Source: an uncultured Collinsella sp.
GTDB taxonomy: Bacteria; Actinomycetota; Coriobacteriia; Coriobacteriales; Coriobacteriaceae
Assembly (NCBI GenBank): GCA_902494555.1
Contig: CABUTR010000008.1
Location: forward strand, 16,156-80,155
Length of the DNA: 64,000 bases
Reading direction: 5' to 3'
The translations under genes and the position numbers were made by a program. The notes below the pieces were generated by a model, which was not told where the DNA came from, did no database searches, and saw only the letters and a program-made list of their open reading frames with translations. This document shows positions 23,852-33,461 of this stretch, one piece after another (the first letter of the stretch is position 1; each line of letters opens with the position of its first letter).

Positions 23852-25658
23852 AACCCTCATGGGCAGCATCCGCGACTATATGAAAGTCACCGTTGCCACG
23901 CCGTTGCTCGTGCTTGGCGAGGTGCTCTGCGAGATGCTGATTCCATTTATCACCGCCAACCTGATCGACGCTATCAAAGACGGCGCCACCGTAGCCGAGA
24001 TGCTTCCCACCGCAGGCTTTTTGGTGCTCATCGCGCTGACGTCGCTTGCTTTTGGCGCCGCGGCCGGCGTCACCTGCAGCCATGCGAGCTGCGGCTTCGC
24101 CAAGAACCTGCGTCACGACCTGTTCTACAAGATCCAGACGTTCAGCTTTGCCAACATCGATGAGTTCTCGAGCTCCTCGCTCGTCACGCGCCTGACCACC
24201 GATATCAACAACGTGCAGCAGGCCTTTATGATGATCATCCGTATCGCCGTGCGCGCGCCGCTGGTATTGATCTTCGCCTTTACCATGGCGTTTATCATGG
24301 GCGGCGGCGTCGCCATGGTCTACCTGGTCATCATTCCGCTGCTGGGCTTTGGACTGTTCTTTATCATCTTTAAGGTGCGCCCCATCTTCTCGCGCGTGTT
24401 CCACAAGTACGATGCCCTTAACGAGTCCGTCGAGGAAAACGTCACCGGCATGCGCGTGGTCAAGAGCTATGTGCGCGAAGACTTTGAGAAGGAGAAGTTC
24501 GCGACCGCCGCGCGCGACGTCCAGATGGACTTCACCCGCGCCGAGAAGCTGCTCGCCTTTAACAACCCCATGATGAACATCTGCGTCAACGGCGCGTTTG
24601 TCGTCATCATCTACCTGGGCTCCAAGCTCATCATCACGAGCCAGGGCACGCTGTTCGACGTGGGCCAGCTCTCCTCGACCTTTACCTATGGTTTCCAGAT
24701 TCTCATGAGCCTGATGCAGCTGTCGATGATCTTTGTCATGGTGACCATGGCCGACGAATCGGCACACCGCATTACCGAGGTGCTGGCCGCCGAGCCCACG
24801 ATCGCCAATCCCGCCGAGCCCGTGCTCGAGGTTGCCGACGGTTCCATCGACTTTGACCACGTGAGCTTTAAGTATTCCAAGCATGCGAAGCGCCAGGCGC
24901 TCGACGATATCGACCTGCACATTACGAGCGGCGAGACCATCGGCATCATCGGCGGCACCGGCTCGGCCAAGTCCACGCTCGTTAACCTCATCGCCCGCCT
25001 GTACGACACCACCGAAGGCGCTGTGCGCGTGGGCGGCGTGGACGTGCGCGACTACGACCTGGACGCGCTGCGTCACCAGGTCGCCATGGTGCTGCAGAAA
25101 AACGTGCTGTTTAGCGGCACCATCGCCGAGAACCTGCGTTGGGGCGACCCGAACGCCACCGACGAGGAAGTCCGCGAGGCGGCGCATCTGGCCTGCGCCG
25201 ACGAGTTTGTCGACGGTTTCCCCAAGGGCTACGACACCTGGATCGAACAGGGCGGCTCCAATGTTTCCGGCGGTCAGAAGCAGCGCCTGTGCATTGCGCG
25301 TGCCCTGCTGCGTCGCCCCAAGATCTTGATCCTGGACGACTCCACCAGCGCCGTCGACACCAAGACCGACGCCAAGATTCGCGCAGGGCTGGCAAGCTAT
25401 CTGCCCAACACGACCAAGATCATCATCGCCCAGCGCATCAGCTCCGTGCAGGACGCAGACCGCATCATTGTCATGGAGGGCGGCCGCATCGCACAGATCG
25501 GCAACCACGAAGAGCTGCTCAAGACGAGCGAGATCTACCGCGAGACCTTTACCTCGCAAAACAAGATGTCTGCCGAGGGCGAAGGGGCCGTCGAGGCCGA
25601 CACCGAGGCATCCGCAACGCAAGCTCAGACCCAGGAAGGAGGCGAGGCATATGAGTAA
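23844..25658 (+). CDS. ABC exporter half-transporter, degenerate ATP site subunit
   Basis: A 604-residue fusion of a six-helix membrane domain and an ATPase domain. Walker A is GGTGSAKST (Ala for the last Gly), the signature is VSGGQKQR, and Walker B reads ILDDSTSAVD, with Asp in place of the catalytic Glu. This pattern marks the non-hydrolysing half of heterodimeric multidrug or lipid exporters. It overlaps marR by 8 bp and the partner gene by 8 bp. The C-terminal tail of about 35 residues is Glu/Ala/Thr-rich. Confidence 0.92.
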   Translation: MIKTLMGSIRDYMKVTVATPLLVLGEVLCEMLIPFITANLIDAIKDGATVAEMLPTAGFLVLIALTSLAFGAAAGVTCSHASCGFAKNLRHDLFYKIQTFSFANIDEFSSSSLVTRLTTDINNVQQAFMMIIRIAVRAPLVLIFAFTMAFIMGGGVAMVYLVIIPLLGFGLFFIIFKVRPIFSRVFHKYDALNESVEENVTGMRVVKSYVREDFEKEKFATAARDVQMDFTRAEKLLAFNNPMMNICVNGAFVVIIYLGSKLIITSQGTLFDVGQLSSTFTYGFQILMSLMQLSMIFVMVTMADESAHRITEVLAAEPTIANPAEPVLEVADGSIDFDHVSFKYSKHAKRQALDDIDLHITSGETIGIIGGTGSAKSTLVNLIARLYDTTEGAVRVGGVDVRDYDLDALRHQVAMVLQKNVLFSGTIAENLRWGDPNATDEEVREAAHLACADEFVDGFPKGYDTWIEQGGSNVSGGQKQRLCIARALLRRPKILILDDSTSAVDTKTDAKIRAGLASYLPNTTKIIIAQRISSVQDADRIIVMEGGRIAQIGNHEELLKTSEIYRETFTSQNKMSAEGEGAVEADTEASATQAQTQEGGEAYE

Positions 25659-27570
25659 GGCAACGACCGCCGAGCGCGCGCTCAACCGCAAGGACGGCAC
25701 CATGTCGCGCCTCATCAAGACGCTCTTTGGCTTCTATCCTGTGCTTTTGCCCCTCGTCGTCGCCGGCGTGGTGCTCTGCGCCATCATCAACTCCATCGGC
25801 GCGACCTTCCTGCAGAGCGCCCTGCAGATTATTAGCGAATCGTGGCAGTCGGGCGATTGGGAAGCCGCACAGCCCAAGATTCTGCAGCTCGTGACCACCC
25901 TCGCCTGCATCTACGGCGTCGGCGTCCTGTCCTCGCTCTTCTGGAACCGCGCCATGGCTATCGTCACGCAGGGCTCGCTCGAGAAGCTGCGCGAGATGAT
26001 GTTCAACCGCATGCAGGACCTGCCGATCCGCTACTTCGACACGCACCAGCGCGGCGACATCATGAGCCACTACACCAACGACATCGACACGCTGCGCCAG
26101 ATGATCAGCCAGTCGCTGCCCAACCTGCTCATGACGATCATCGTCATCGTCACCGTGTTCTTTATCATGCTGTATTACAGCGTGTGGATGTGCATGGTTA
26201 TCATCGCCGGCGTCGCGTTTATGACCTTTATGACCAAGCTGCTCGGCTCCAATTCCGCGCGTTTCTTTATTGCGCAGCAGACCGAGCTCGGCGTGGTCGA
26301 GGGCCATATCGAGGAAGTCATGAACGGCCAGAAGGTCGTCAAGGCATTCTGCCACGAGTCTGCCGCCGAAGCCGATTTTGACGCGCGCAACGAAAAGCTC
26401 TTTGAGGTCTCGCAGAAGGCCAACATGTACGCCAACATCCTCATGCCCATCCTTATGAACCTGGGCAACCTGCTCTACGTGCTGGTCGCACTGGCAGGCG
26501 GCATTTTCCTGGCGCTGGGCGTGCCCAACCTGAGCATCTCGGGCATGGCGCTGTCCATCGCCGTCGTGGTGCCGTTCCTCAACATGACCAAGCAGTTCTG
26601 CGGACAGATCGGCCAGATCTCGCAGCAGATCAACGCCGTGGTCATGGGCCTCGCCGGCGCCGACCGCATCTTTGAGCTCATCGACGAGAAGCCCGAGGCC
26701 GACGAAGGCTACGTGACGCTCGTCAACGCGCAGGTGAACCCCGAGACCTGGGAGTTCGAGGAGGCCGACCACCACACTGGCATGTGGGCATGGAAACATC
26801 CGCACCGCGCAACCGGCGAGATCGAGTACGTACCGCTGCGCGGCGACCTGGTCATGGACAATGTGGACTTTGGCTACACGCCCGACCACGAGGTGCTGCA
26901 TGGCGTGTCCGTGTTTGCCAAGCCGGGCCAGAAGGTCGCGTTTGTCGGCGCCACCGGTGCCGGTAAGACGACCATCACCAACCTCATCAACCGCTTCTAT
27001 GACATCGCCGACGGCAAGATCCGCTACGACGGCATCAACGTCAACAAGATCCGCAAGGCCGATCTGCGCCGCTCGCTGGGCGTCGTGCTGCAGGACGTGA
27101 ACCTGTTCACCGGCACCGTGATGGATAACATCCGCTACGGCAACCTGGACGCTACCGACGAGGAGTGCATCGCGGCGGCCAAGCTCGCCGGCGCCGACGA
27201 CTTTATCACCCGCCTGCCCGACGGCTACGACACCATGCTCACCGGCAACGGCGCGCAGCTGTCGCAGGGCCAGCGCCAGCTGATCTCGATCGCACGCGCC
27301 GCCGTCGCCGATCCGCCGGCAATGATTCTGGACGAGGCCACGAGCTCCATCGACACCCGCACTGAGGCCATCGTGCAGGCCGGCATGGATAAGCTCATGG
27401 AGGGCCGCACGACGTTTGTCATCGCTCACCGCCTGTCCACCGTGCGCAACTCCGACGCGATCATCTGCCTGGACCACGGCCGCATCATCGAGCGCGGCAA
27501 CCACGACGAGCTGATCGCCAAGCGCGGGTATTACTACCAGCTCTACACCGGAGCGTTTGAGCTGGAGTAG
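25651..27570 (+). CDS. ABC exporter half-transporter, consensus ATP site subunit
   Basis: A 639-residue partner of the preceding gene. Its membrane domain has six helices; Walker A is GATGAGKTT, the signature LSQGQRQL, and Walker B MILDEATSSID with the catalytic Glu. An insert of about 55 residues (YVTLVNAQVNPETWEF...PHRATGEIEYVPLRG) sits between the membrane and ATPase domains, a feature of the TmrB/YheH-type partner. The start at 25651 has AAGGAGG; the frame is open further upstream but overlaps the first gene. The pair should form one asymmetric exporter. Confidence 0.92.
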   Translation: MSKATTAERALNRKDGTMSRLIKTLFGFYPVLLPLVVAGVVLCAIINSIGATFLQSALQIISESWQSGDWEAAQPKILQLVTTLACIYGVGVLSSLFWNRAMAIVTQGSLEKLREMMFNRMQDLPIRYFDTHQRGDIMSHYTNDIDTLRQMISQSLPNLLMTIIVIVTVFFIMLYYSVWMCMVIIAGVAFMTFMTKLLGSNSARFFIAQQTELGVVEGHIEEVMNGQKVVKAFCHESAAEADFDARNEKLFEVSQKANMYANILMPILMNLGNLLYVLVALAGGIFLALGVPNLSISGMALSIAVVVPFLNMTKQFCGQIGQISQQINAVVMGLAGADRIFELIDEKPEADEGYVTLVNAQVNPETWEFEEADHHTGMWAWKHPHRATGEIEYVPLRGDLVMDNVDFGYTPDHEVLHGVSVFAKPGQKVAFVGATGAGKTTITNLINRFYDIADGKIRYDGINVNKIRKADLRRSLGVVLQDVNLFTGTVMDNIRYGNLDATDEECIAAAKLAGADDFITRLPDGYDTMLTGNGAQLSQGQRQLISIARAAVADPPAMILDEATSSIDTRTEAIVQAGMDKLMEGRTTFVIAHRLSTVRNSDAIICLDHGRIIERGNHDELIAKRGYYYQLYTGAFELE

Positions 27571-27581
27571 CTCGGCCCGCC

Positions 27582-27664
27582 GAGATGAGTCGATTTGCCG
27601 CTCATTCGTCGGGCATGACCCTAAGGTCAATGCCCTCCTCTTTCGGGGCAAATCGACTCATCTC
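27582..27664. repeat. GAGATGAGTCGATTTGCC hairpin
   Basis: GAGATGAGTCGATTTGCC (27582-27599) pairs exactly with 27647-27664. Inside, GGGCATGACC and GGTCAATGCCC form a second stem. It starts 11 bp after the ABC gene stop and is followed by a true terminator. Confidence 0.7.
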
Positions 27665-27695
27665 AACGACCCAAACACAATGCGCCGCAACGAAT

Positions 27696-27733
27696 AAAGC
27701 CTCCGCAGCCACACGAGCTGCGGAGGCTTTTCT
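27696..27733. terminator. Bidirectional terminator between ABC operon and diguanylate cyclase
   Basis: AAAGCCTCCGCAG and CTGCGGAGGCTTT form a 13-bp stem with a 9-nt loop, followed by TTTT on the plus strand and preceded by AAA, so it can work for both converging genes. Confidence 0.8.
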
Positions 27734-27751
27734 ATGCCCTTTGTTACAAGC

Positions 27752-28843
27752 TTACCGTTCCTCGCGTTGCAGCCCGGCTGCCTCGGCTGCCTTTACGCGG
27801 TTCTTGTCGATGTACATGTTTTTGTCGGCCTGGGAAAAGAGCTCGCGCATCGTAGGCGGTTCATCAAAATCACTGGAAAGCGCGTAGCCCACCGCATAGC
27901 TGATAGGCATGTCGGGGTGAGCCTCGGAATACTCGTTCACGTTCGCACGAACCCGAGCGAGACAGGACTCCACGGCAGCTCGATCGGCATCCCGCAGCAC
28001 CGCGATAAACTCATCGCCACCGTCGCGGCCCACAAAGCAGGTCTCGGACGCCACGCACCCCAGCTGCTGGGCAAAAGAACGGATGTATTCGTCGCCCTTC
28101 TCGTGGCCAAAGTTGTTATTGACCGTATGCAGATTGTTAAGGTCGAAGACGCACACCGCAACGGGCGCCTCCGCGGAGACAGGCCGCTCCTGCCCCAAGA
28201 TCTCCTCGCACTTGTTCTTGTTGGGCAGTCCCGTGGCTTCGTCGAGATAGACTTTGCTCTGCAGCTCGCGGTTGAGCGCGGCAGTGCGCACCGCGCGAAC
28301 AAGTTCGACCGCAAAGGTCGCCACCAAGCCCACGATGTCGATGATCACCAAGCCCTCGAGATAGTTGAGCGCCGACGCCTTCTCCTGAGAGTAGTCCTCT
28401 GCGAGTCGTGTAGCATCGTCACAAATACCAAAGAACTCCTCGCTCATCGCGATGATATCGGTGTTCTCGTAGCCGACTTCGCGCACACGGGCAATCTCGG
28501 CGCAAAGCTCATCAAAATAATTTGCAAGCTCGGTCATCTTTGCCTGATACTCGTCGTCGTCGAGACGGACGAGGTTGAGGTCGCCACTTCCGTAACGCAA
28601 ACCGTTGATGTATGAATCCACGGCCTTGAGCAGGTCGTCTTGAGGCTGGCCCGCGTCCTCGAGCTTAACGATTCGCTGCGTGGTGCCGCGCACCAGACCG
28701 GCGTAGTTGACCACGCGCGCCGTGCCCTGGATATCGGAGACGAGCAGCATAACATTAATGAAGAAGAAGATGAGAACTGCCGTGAGCACCATCATGAGCA
28801 GGCGCACCGCCTGGCTGGCTTTCTTGGCGACAGAAGTATTCAC
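27752..28843 (-). CDS. Membrane-bound diguanylate cyclase (GGDEF)
   Basis: Makes the second messenger cyclic di-GMP. The 363-residue protein has a transmembrane helix near residue 15 (LLMMVLTAVLIFFFINVMLLV), a periplasmic all-helical sensor of about 150 residues, a second helix (LVIIDIVGLVATFAVELV) and a C-terminal GGDEF domain starting at DEATGLPNKNK with an intact RDGGDEFI active site. No RxxD inhibitory site stands five residues before GGDEF. I place the start at the GTG 28843, which has GGGAG 8 bases upstream. No EAL or HD-GYP gene is in the window. Confidence 0.88.
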   Translation of the reverse strand: MNTSVAKKASQAVRLLMMVLTAVLIFFFINVMLLVSDIQGTARVVNYAGLVRGTTQRIVKLEDAGQPQDDLLKAVDSYINGLRYGSGDLNLVRLDDDEYQAKMTELANYFDELCAEIARVREVGYENTDIIAMSEEFFGICDDATRLAEDYSQEKASALNYLEGLVIIDIVGLVATFAVELVRAVRTAALNRELQSKVYLDEATGLPNKNKCEEILGQERPVSAEAPVAVCVFDLNNLHTVNNNFGHEKGDEYIRSFAQQLGCVASETCFVGRDGGDEFIAVLRDADRAAVESCLARVRANVNEYSEAHPDMPISYAVGYALSSDFDEPPTMRELFSQADKNMYIDKNRVKAAEAAGLQREER

Positions 28844-28962
28844 AAGTTCACTCCCAAAATGACAAAAGCACAGGTAGTACGCAGTGTACTGAAATTCACG
28901 TGAGGTCAACTCTACCAGATGATTTTTCTAGGACGGGGATTAAAGAATCATCGACACGATAG

Positions 28963-29841
28963 CTATTTGAGAAGTTGTGCCATGGCGTTGACGAATTTTT
29001 GGACTTGGAGGGTGGGCTCGAGCGGATAGTGCAAAAAGACCGGCACCTCACGGCCGCACAGGAACGGCACGCCCACAAAGGCCGGGTGCACCCCCGACCA
29101 CGCCCCGCAGGTGAGCACCGCGTCGCCCTTTTCCTCGGCTTCGTTAAAGAGCGCAAAGTCAAAGCTGTCCACGTCGATCACGTCAACGCCGCCGTCGGCC
29201 AGAAGGTCGATGCGCAGGCTGTCCATTGCGTCGTTGCCGTGACGCAGCACGCGCAGACGCATGCCCTCCAAGTCGGCAACCGTGATGCGCGTCTTGCGCG
29301 CCAGCGGACTCGTGCGCGGTAGGTCGATATAAAACGGCACGTTGACAATGCGGAGCTTTTGGCAGGCATCACCCCAGCGTGGGGTAGAAAAACTCGACTG
29401 CACCACATCGACCTCGCGGCCCAAGCTGCGCATGACTGTCTCGCGCTCGTCGTAGAGGTCGCTTACCGGCACAATCTCAAATCGCAGCGACGGCTCCAGA
29501 TCGTGGATGCCCGTCCACATCGAAAGCGTTTGGCGCCCCGGGCACATCATCGACACACCCAGACGCACGGCACCGCCATCACCCGCCGCGCGTCGGGCGC
29601 GGCGCAACGCATCCTCGGACTGGCGCATGATCGAGCGCGCATCGTCCACCAGCAGAGCGCCCGCCGGCGTCACTTTAACGCCCGAATGCGAGCGCTCGAA
29701 CAACGTGATGCCAAACTCGGCCTCGAAGCCCGACACCTGCTTGACGAGCGCCGGGGTCGACACGCGCAATTTTGCCGCCGCCCGTGAGAAGCTCCCCAGC
29801 TCCGCGGCGGCCGATATGGCCTCGAGTCGTCGATCGTACAC
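28963..29841 (-). CDS. LysR family transcriptional regulator
   Basis: A 292-residue regulator. The helix-turn-helix is at the N-terminus (LEAISAAAELGSFSRAAAKLRVSTPALVKQV), followed by the linker helix and a two-lobed effector domain. The GTG at 29841 has AGGAG upstream. It is divergent from the SDR gene across a 232-bp region, the classic arrangement in which LysR controls the divergent operon, here SDR, OFA transporter and Gfo/Idh. The inducer is unknown. Confidence 0.88.
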   Translation of the reverse strand: MYDRRLEAISAAAELGSFSRAAAKLRVSTPALVKQVSGFEAEFGITLFERSHSGVKVTPAGALLVDDARSIMRQSEDALRRARRAAGDGGAVRLGVSMMCPGRQTLSMWTGIHDLEPSLRFEIVPVSDLYDERETVMRSLGREVDVVQSSFSTPRWGDACQKLRIVNVPFYIDLPRTSPLARKTRITVADLEGMRLRVLRHGNDAMDSLRIDLLADGGVDVIDVDSFDFALFNEAEEKGDAVLTCGAWSGVHPAFVGVPFLCGREVPVFLHYPLEPTLQVQKFVNAMAQLLK

Positions 29842-30073
29842 GTCAATCTCCTGTTTCCAGACGCATGGCAATGAACTACCGAAGGGGGTCGTTTTGGCAG
29901 GTCACGCGCTCAATTGAGAAAAACTGCATTGCACAGTGTAAACCTACGGTTAACGCCATTCTAACAAATATGCAATTCACCTGCGCAAATGCAAAGCATA
30001 CGATAACCAGCGAAAACCACGTGGGTCGGTTAATGGGAGCGACCCACCGGGAGGCACAAGAAGGGAAGTTCCT

Positions 30074-30955
30074 ATGAGCAATTGGCTTAAGCTCGAGGGC
30101 GATGTCTGCGCCGTGACTGGCGCGCTCGGCGGTATGGGCGTCGAGATTTGCCGCGAGTTCGCCCGCAACGGCGCCAACGTCGTCCTGCTCGACCTGGATG
30201 AGGAGAAGGTCAAGGCCGCAGCCGCCGACCTCGCCGCCGAGTTTGGCATCCACGCCGAGGGCTACAAGATGAACGCCACCGACGAGGCCGAGGTTCAGGC
30301 CGCCGTCGATGCCACCATCGCCGACTTCGGCCGCGTCGACGCCCTTGTCAACACCGCCGGCATCCTGCGCTTCGCCGCCATGGAGGACCTGCCGCTGAGC
30401 GACTGGGAGCAGGTGCTCAACGTCAACCTCACCGGTTACTTCATCACCTCGCAGCGCTTTGGTCGCGAGATGATCAAGGCTGGCCAGGGTCGCCTGGTGC
30501 ACATCTCGACCGTTGCCAGCCACTCCCCCGAGACGTTCTCGGGCGTGTACAGCTCCACCAAGGCAGGCGTCAACATGATGTCCAAGATGCTGGCTGCCGA
30601 GTGGGGCCCCTACGGCGTGCGCTCCAACTGCGTCGAGCCCTGCTTCGTTAAGACCCCGATGTCGGCCAACTTCTACGCCGACCCCGAGGTCGAAAAGAGC
30701 CGCAGCCGTCTGATCGCCACGCGCCGCATCGGCGAGGTCAGCGATATCGCCAACGCCGTCATGTTCCTGGCGTCCAAGCGCTCGGACTTTACCACCGGCG
30801 ACGCCATCAAGGTCGACGGCGGCTTCTCCAACATGATGGGCGACCTCACCGCCAAGCCCGGCGGCCGTCGCGCCTATGCCGACAACTACCTTAAGAACAA
30901 GGGTGTCAAGCTCTGGTCCGATGAGTCCGGCGTCGCCAAGCCGACTGACCAGTAA
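30074..30955 (+). CDS. Short-chain dehydrogenase/reductase
   Basis: A 293-residue classical SDR. The cofactor motif is TGALGGMG near residue 15, with an acidic residue after the second strand (LLDLDEEK) favouring NAD(H). The NTAG motif, Ser in HISTVAS and the catalytic YSSTK follow. It ends with the SDR C-terminal strand TTGDAIKVDGGFSN and an unusual 30-residue tail. It leads an operon with an OFA-type transporter and a Gfo/Idh oxidoreductase, which suggests stepwise oxidation of an imported polyol, sugar acid or cyclic alcohol. The substrate is unknown. Confidence 0.88.
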   Translation: MSNWLKLEGDVCAVTGALGGMGVEICREFARNGANVVLLDLDEEKVKAAAADLAAEFGIHAEGYKMNATDEAEVQAAVDATIADFGRVDALVNTAGILRFAAMEDLPLSDWEQVLNVNLTGYFITSQRFGREMIKAGQGRLVHISTVASHSPETFSGVYSSTKAGVNMMSKMLAAEWGPYGVRSNCVEPCFVKTPMSANFYADPEVEKSRSRLIATRRIGEVSDIANAVMFLASKRSDFTTGDAIKVDGGFSNMMGDLTAKPGGRRAYADNYLKNKGVKLWSDESGVAKPTDQ

Positions 30956-31021
30956 ACCAACCTGACAGGGAGGCCCCGCGGACACGCCCGCTCCTCCCCC
31001 GTATCGATCAGAAAGAGTCCA

Positions 31022-32278
31022 ATGGCTTCCACCAACTCCAACAAGGGTCGCGCCGTCGTGCTTTCCGCCGCGTGCGTCACCATGTTCTTCATCAGCTCCA
31101 TCGCGCTGTATTCCGTCGTGAGCAAGAACCTGCTCGCCGTCTACCCCGAGTGGTCGAGCGCCCTTACCTGGGCCTTCCCGGTCTTTCAGACCATCATGGC
31201 CGTGACGGGCATCTTCGCCGGCCGTATCTCCGATAAGATCGGCCCGCGCAACGTCGTGATCGCCGCCGCCGTGTGCTACGGCCTGGGCTGGTTCATGTCC
31301 GGCACCGTCACCGAGCCGTGGCAGTTCTATCTGTGGTTCTCGCTCGTCGCCGCCATCGGCAACGGCCTGGGCTACAACCCGGCGCTCACCACCGGCCAAA
31401 AGTGGTTCATCGACAAGAAGGGTCTCGCCTCCGGTATTACGCTCGCCGCTTCGACCGCCGGTCCTGCCGTGCTGTCCCCGGTGCTCGCCTCGCTGCTCAT
31501 CCCGAGCCTGGGCATCTTTGGCGCCCTTAAGGCGCTCGGAGTCATCTTCTTTGTGATGATCGCCGCCTCCGCCCTGTTCCTGAAGGCCCCCGAGGCCGGT
31601 TGGCTGCCCGAGGGCTTCGAGGCCCCCAAGGGCGGTGCGCACGCCGGCACCTTCGGCGACCTCACCCCGGGCGAGATGGTCAAGACCCCGCGCTTCTGGG
31701 TCCTCATCATCACCTTCGCCTTCGCCGCCACCGCGGGCACCCTGCTCGTCGGCAAGGTTGCCTCCATCGCCGCCGTCCAGCTCTTCACCGACCCCACGAG
31801 CGCCGCAGCCGTCGCCCTCGGCGGCGTGGTCGTCTCCGTCAACACCTGCGCCAACCTAGTCGGTCGCCTGTCCTTTGGTCAGATCATCGACAAGCTCGGT
31901 GCCTACAAGTCGCTGCTCATCAGCCTTGTCGTCACCATCGTCGCACTCGTCATCATGTCGATGAGCTTTACGCAAGGCATGTTCTTTGTGGCGCTCGCCC
32001 TGCTCGGCTTTAGCTTTGGCGCCCTGCTCGTCATCTACCCGCCGCTCACCGGCGGCGCCTTTGGCACCAGCAACATCGGCGTCAACTACGGCATCATGTT
32101 TTTGGGCTACGCCGCTTCCACCTGGATCAGTCAGCCCATCACCGCCGTGCTGTATCACGCCGAGGCCGGCAGCGCCGCCTACCAGCAGTCCTTCTACGGC
32201 GCCATTGTGATCGCCGCCATCGCCGTCGTGCTCACCGTCTACATGATGGTCTCCGACAGCAAGAAGAAGTCCGCCTAG
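31022..32278 (+). CDS. MFS transporter, OFA (oxalate/formate antiporter-like) family
   Basis: A 418-residue 12-helix transporter. The loop motif AGRISDKIGPRNVV between helices 2 and 3, and GLGYNPALTTGQKWFIDKKGLASGITLAASTAGPAVLSP in the helix 4-5 region, are hallmarks of the OFA family. A ribosome site AGAAAGAG lies before the ATG. It sits 66 bp after the SDR gene and before the Gfo/Idh gene, and so probably carries their substrate, an organic anion or related compound. Confidence 0.85.
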   Translation: MASTNSNKGRAVVLSAACVTMFFISSIALYSVVSKNLLAVYPEWSSALTWAFPVFQTIMAVTGIFAGRISDKIGPRNVVIAAAVCYGLGWFMSGTVTEPWQFYLWFSLVAAIGNGLGYNPALTTGQKWFIDKKGLASGITLAASTAGPAVLSPVLASLLIPSLGIFGALKALGVIFFVMIAASALFLKAPEAGWLPEGFEAPKGGAHAGTFGDLTPGEMVKTPRFWVLIITFAFAATAGTLLVGKVASIAAVQLFTDPTSAAAVALGGVVVSVNTCANLVGRLSFGQIIDKLGAYKSLLISLVVTIVALVIMSMSFTQGMFFVALALLGFSFGALLVIYPPLTGGAFGTSNIGVNYGIMFLGYAASTWISQPITAVLYHAEAGSAAYQQSFYGAIVIAAIAVVLTVYMMVSDSKKKSA

Positions 32279-32286
32279 TTTTACCG

Positions 32287-32317
32287 ATGCGACAAAGGGA
32301 CAGCCCCTTTGTCGCAT
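32287..32317. repeat. GACAAAGGGA palindrome, copy 4
   Basis: ATGCGACAAAGGG and CCCCTTTGTCGCAT enclose ACAG. The G-C pair in ATGCGAC/GTCGCAT replaces A-T in copies 1 and 2, a compensatory difference. It starts 8 bp after the transporter stop, inside the operon. Confidence 0.75.
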
Positions 32318-32347
32318 TCCACCGGTCACCAGTATTAAGGAGTCGAA

Positions 32348-33388
32348 ATGTCTGAGCTCAACCCCGTCCGCATTGCCGTTATCGGCGCCGGCGCCATGGG
32401 CCGCAACCACATCCGCTTTGTCACCGAGGAGCCCGAGGCCGAGCTCGTCGCCATCGCCGACGCTTTTGAGGGCGCCCGCGCCACGGCCGAGGCCGCCGGC
32501 GTGCCGTTCTTCACCGATCCCGCCCAGATGATGGACGAGGTCAAGCCCGAGGCCGTCATTATCGCCACCCCCAACGACCTGCACCTGGGCGTTGCCCGCG
32601 AGGCTGTGAAGCGCGACATCGTGCCGCTGGTCGAAAAGCCGATCTCCAACGACCTGGAGGATGCCCAGGCCTTCGCCGCCGAGGCCGAGACCGCCGGCGT
32701 GCCCGTGCTCGTGGGCCAGCACCGTCGCCACAACCCCTTCGTCAACAAGGCCAAGGAGATCATCGAGTCCGGCGAGCTGGGCAAGCTCACCGTGTCGAGC
32801 TTCCACTACATGATCTATAAGAATGACGAGTACTTCGATGTCGAGTGGCGCCGCAAGAAGGGTGCCGGCCCGATCCTGGTTAATCTGGTGCACGACGTCG
32901 ACCTGCTCCGCTACCTGCTGGGCGAGCCCGTTGCCGTCCAGGGCATGCAGTCCAGCGCCGCCCGCGGTTTTGAGACCGAGGACTCCGCCGTGGTCAACGT
33001 CCGTTTTGCCGATGGCGCGCTCGCAAGCATGACCATCTCCGACGCCACCGCCAGCCCCTGGAACTGGGAGGCCACCGCTCGCGAGGATCCGCAGTACCGC
33101 CCCTTCGACGCCGACGCCTACTTTATCGGTGGCACTAAGGGCGCCCTGTCGCTGCCCCGCCTGCACCAGTTCTCCTACGACGGCGCCTCTAACTGGCACA
33201 AGCCGCTGCAGATGGAGATCCCGGCCGTGGACCCGGCGCTGCCGCACAAGATGCAGCTCAAGCACTTTGTGAAGGTCGTCCGCCGCGAGGTCGAGCCCGT
33301 CGTGACCCCCGCCGATAACGTCAAGACGCTCACGCTGCTTAACGCTATCAAGGAGGCCGCCGAGACCGGCCAGCTCGTCGAGCTGTAA
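32348..33388 (+). CDS. Gfo/Idh/MocA family oxidoreductase
   Basis: A 346-residue NAD(P)-dependent dehydrogenase of the glucose-fructose oxidoreductase/inositol dehydrogenase family. The N-terminal Rossmann motif IAVIGAGAMGRNHIR, the catalytic Lys in PLVEKPISND and the GQHRRHNPFV and NLVHDVDLLRYL motifs (His/Asp of the active site) are all present. It is the third gene of the LysR-controlled cluster, 69 bp after the transporter, with a palindrome in between. The substrate is unknown. Confidence 0.88.
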   Translation: MSELNPVRIAVIGAGAMGRNHIRFVTEEPEAELVAIADAFEGARATAEAAGVPFFTDPAQMMDEVKPEAVIIATPNDLHLGVAREAVKRDIVPLVEKPISNDLEDAQAFAAEAETAGVPVLVGQHRRHNPFVNKAKEIIESGELGKLTVSSFHYMIYKNDEYFDVEWRRKKGAGPILVNLVHDVDLLRYLLGEPVAVQGMQSSAARGFETEDSAVVNVRFADGALASMTISDATASPWNWEATAREDPQYRPFDADAYFIGGTKGALSLPRLHQFSYDGASNWHKPLQMEIPAVDPALPHKMQLKHFVKVVRREVEPVVTPADNVKTLTLLNAIKEAAETGQLVEL

Positions 33389-33461
33389 CGCTTTAGGGCG
33401 GGCCGCGGCAGAAACCCCATGCCGAACCCTTCGGTCCGCCACCAACAAGCCCCTCTTCTTT

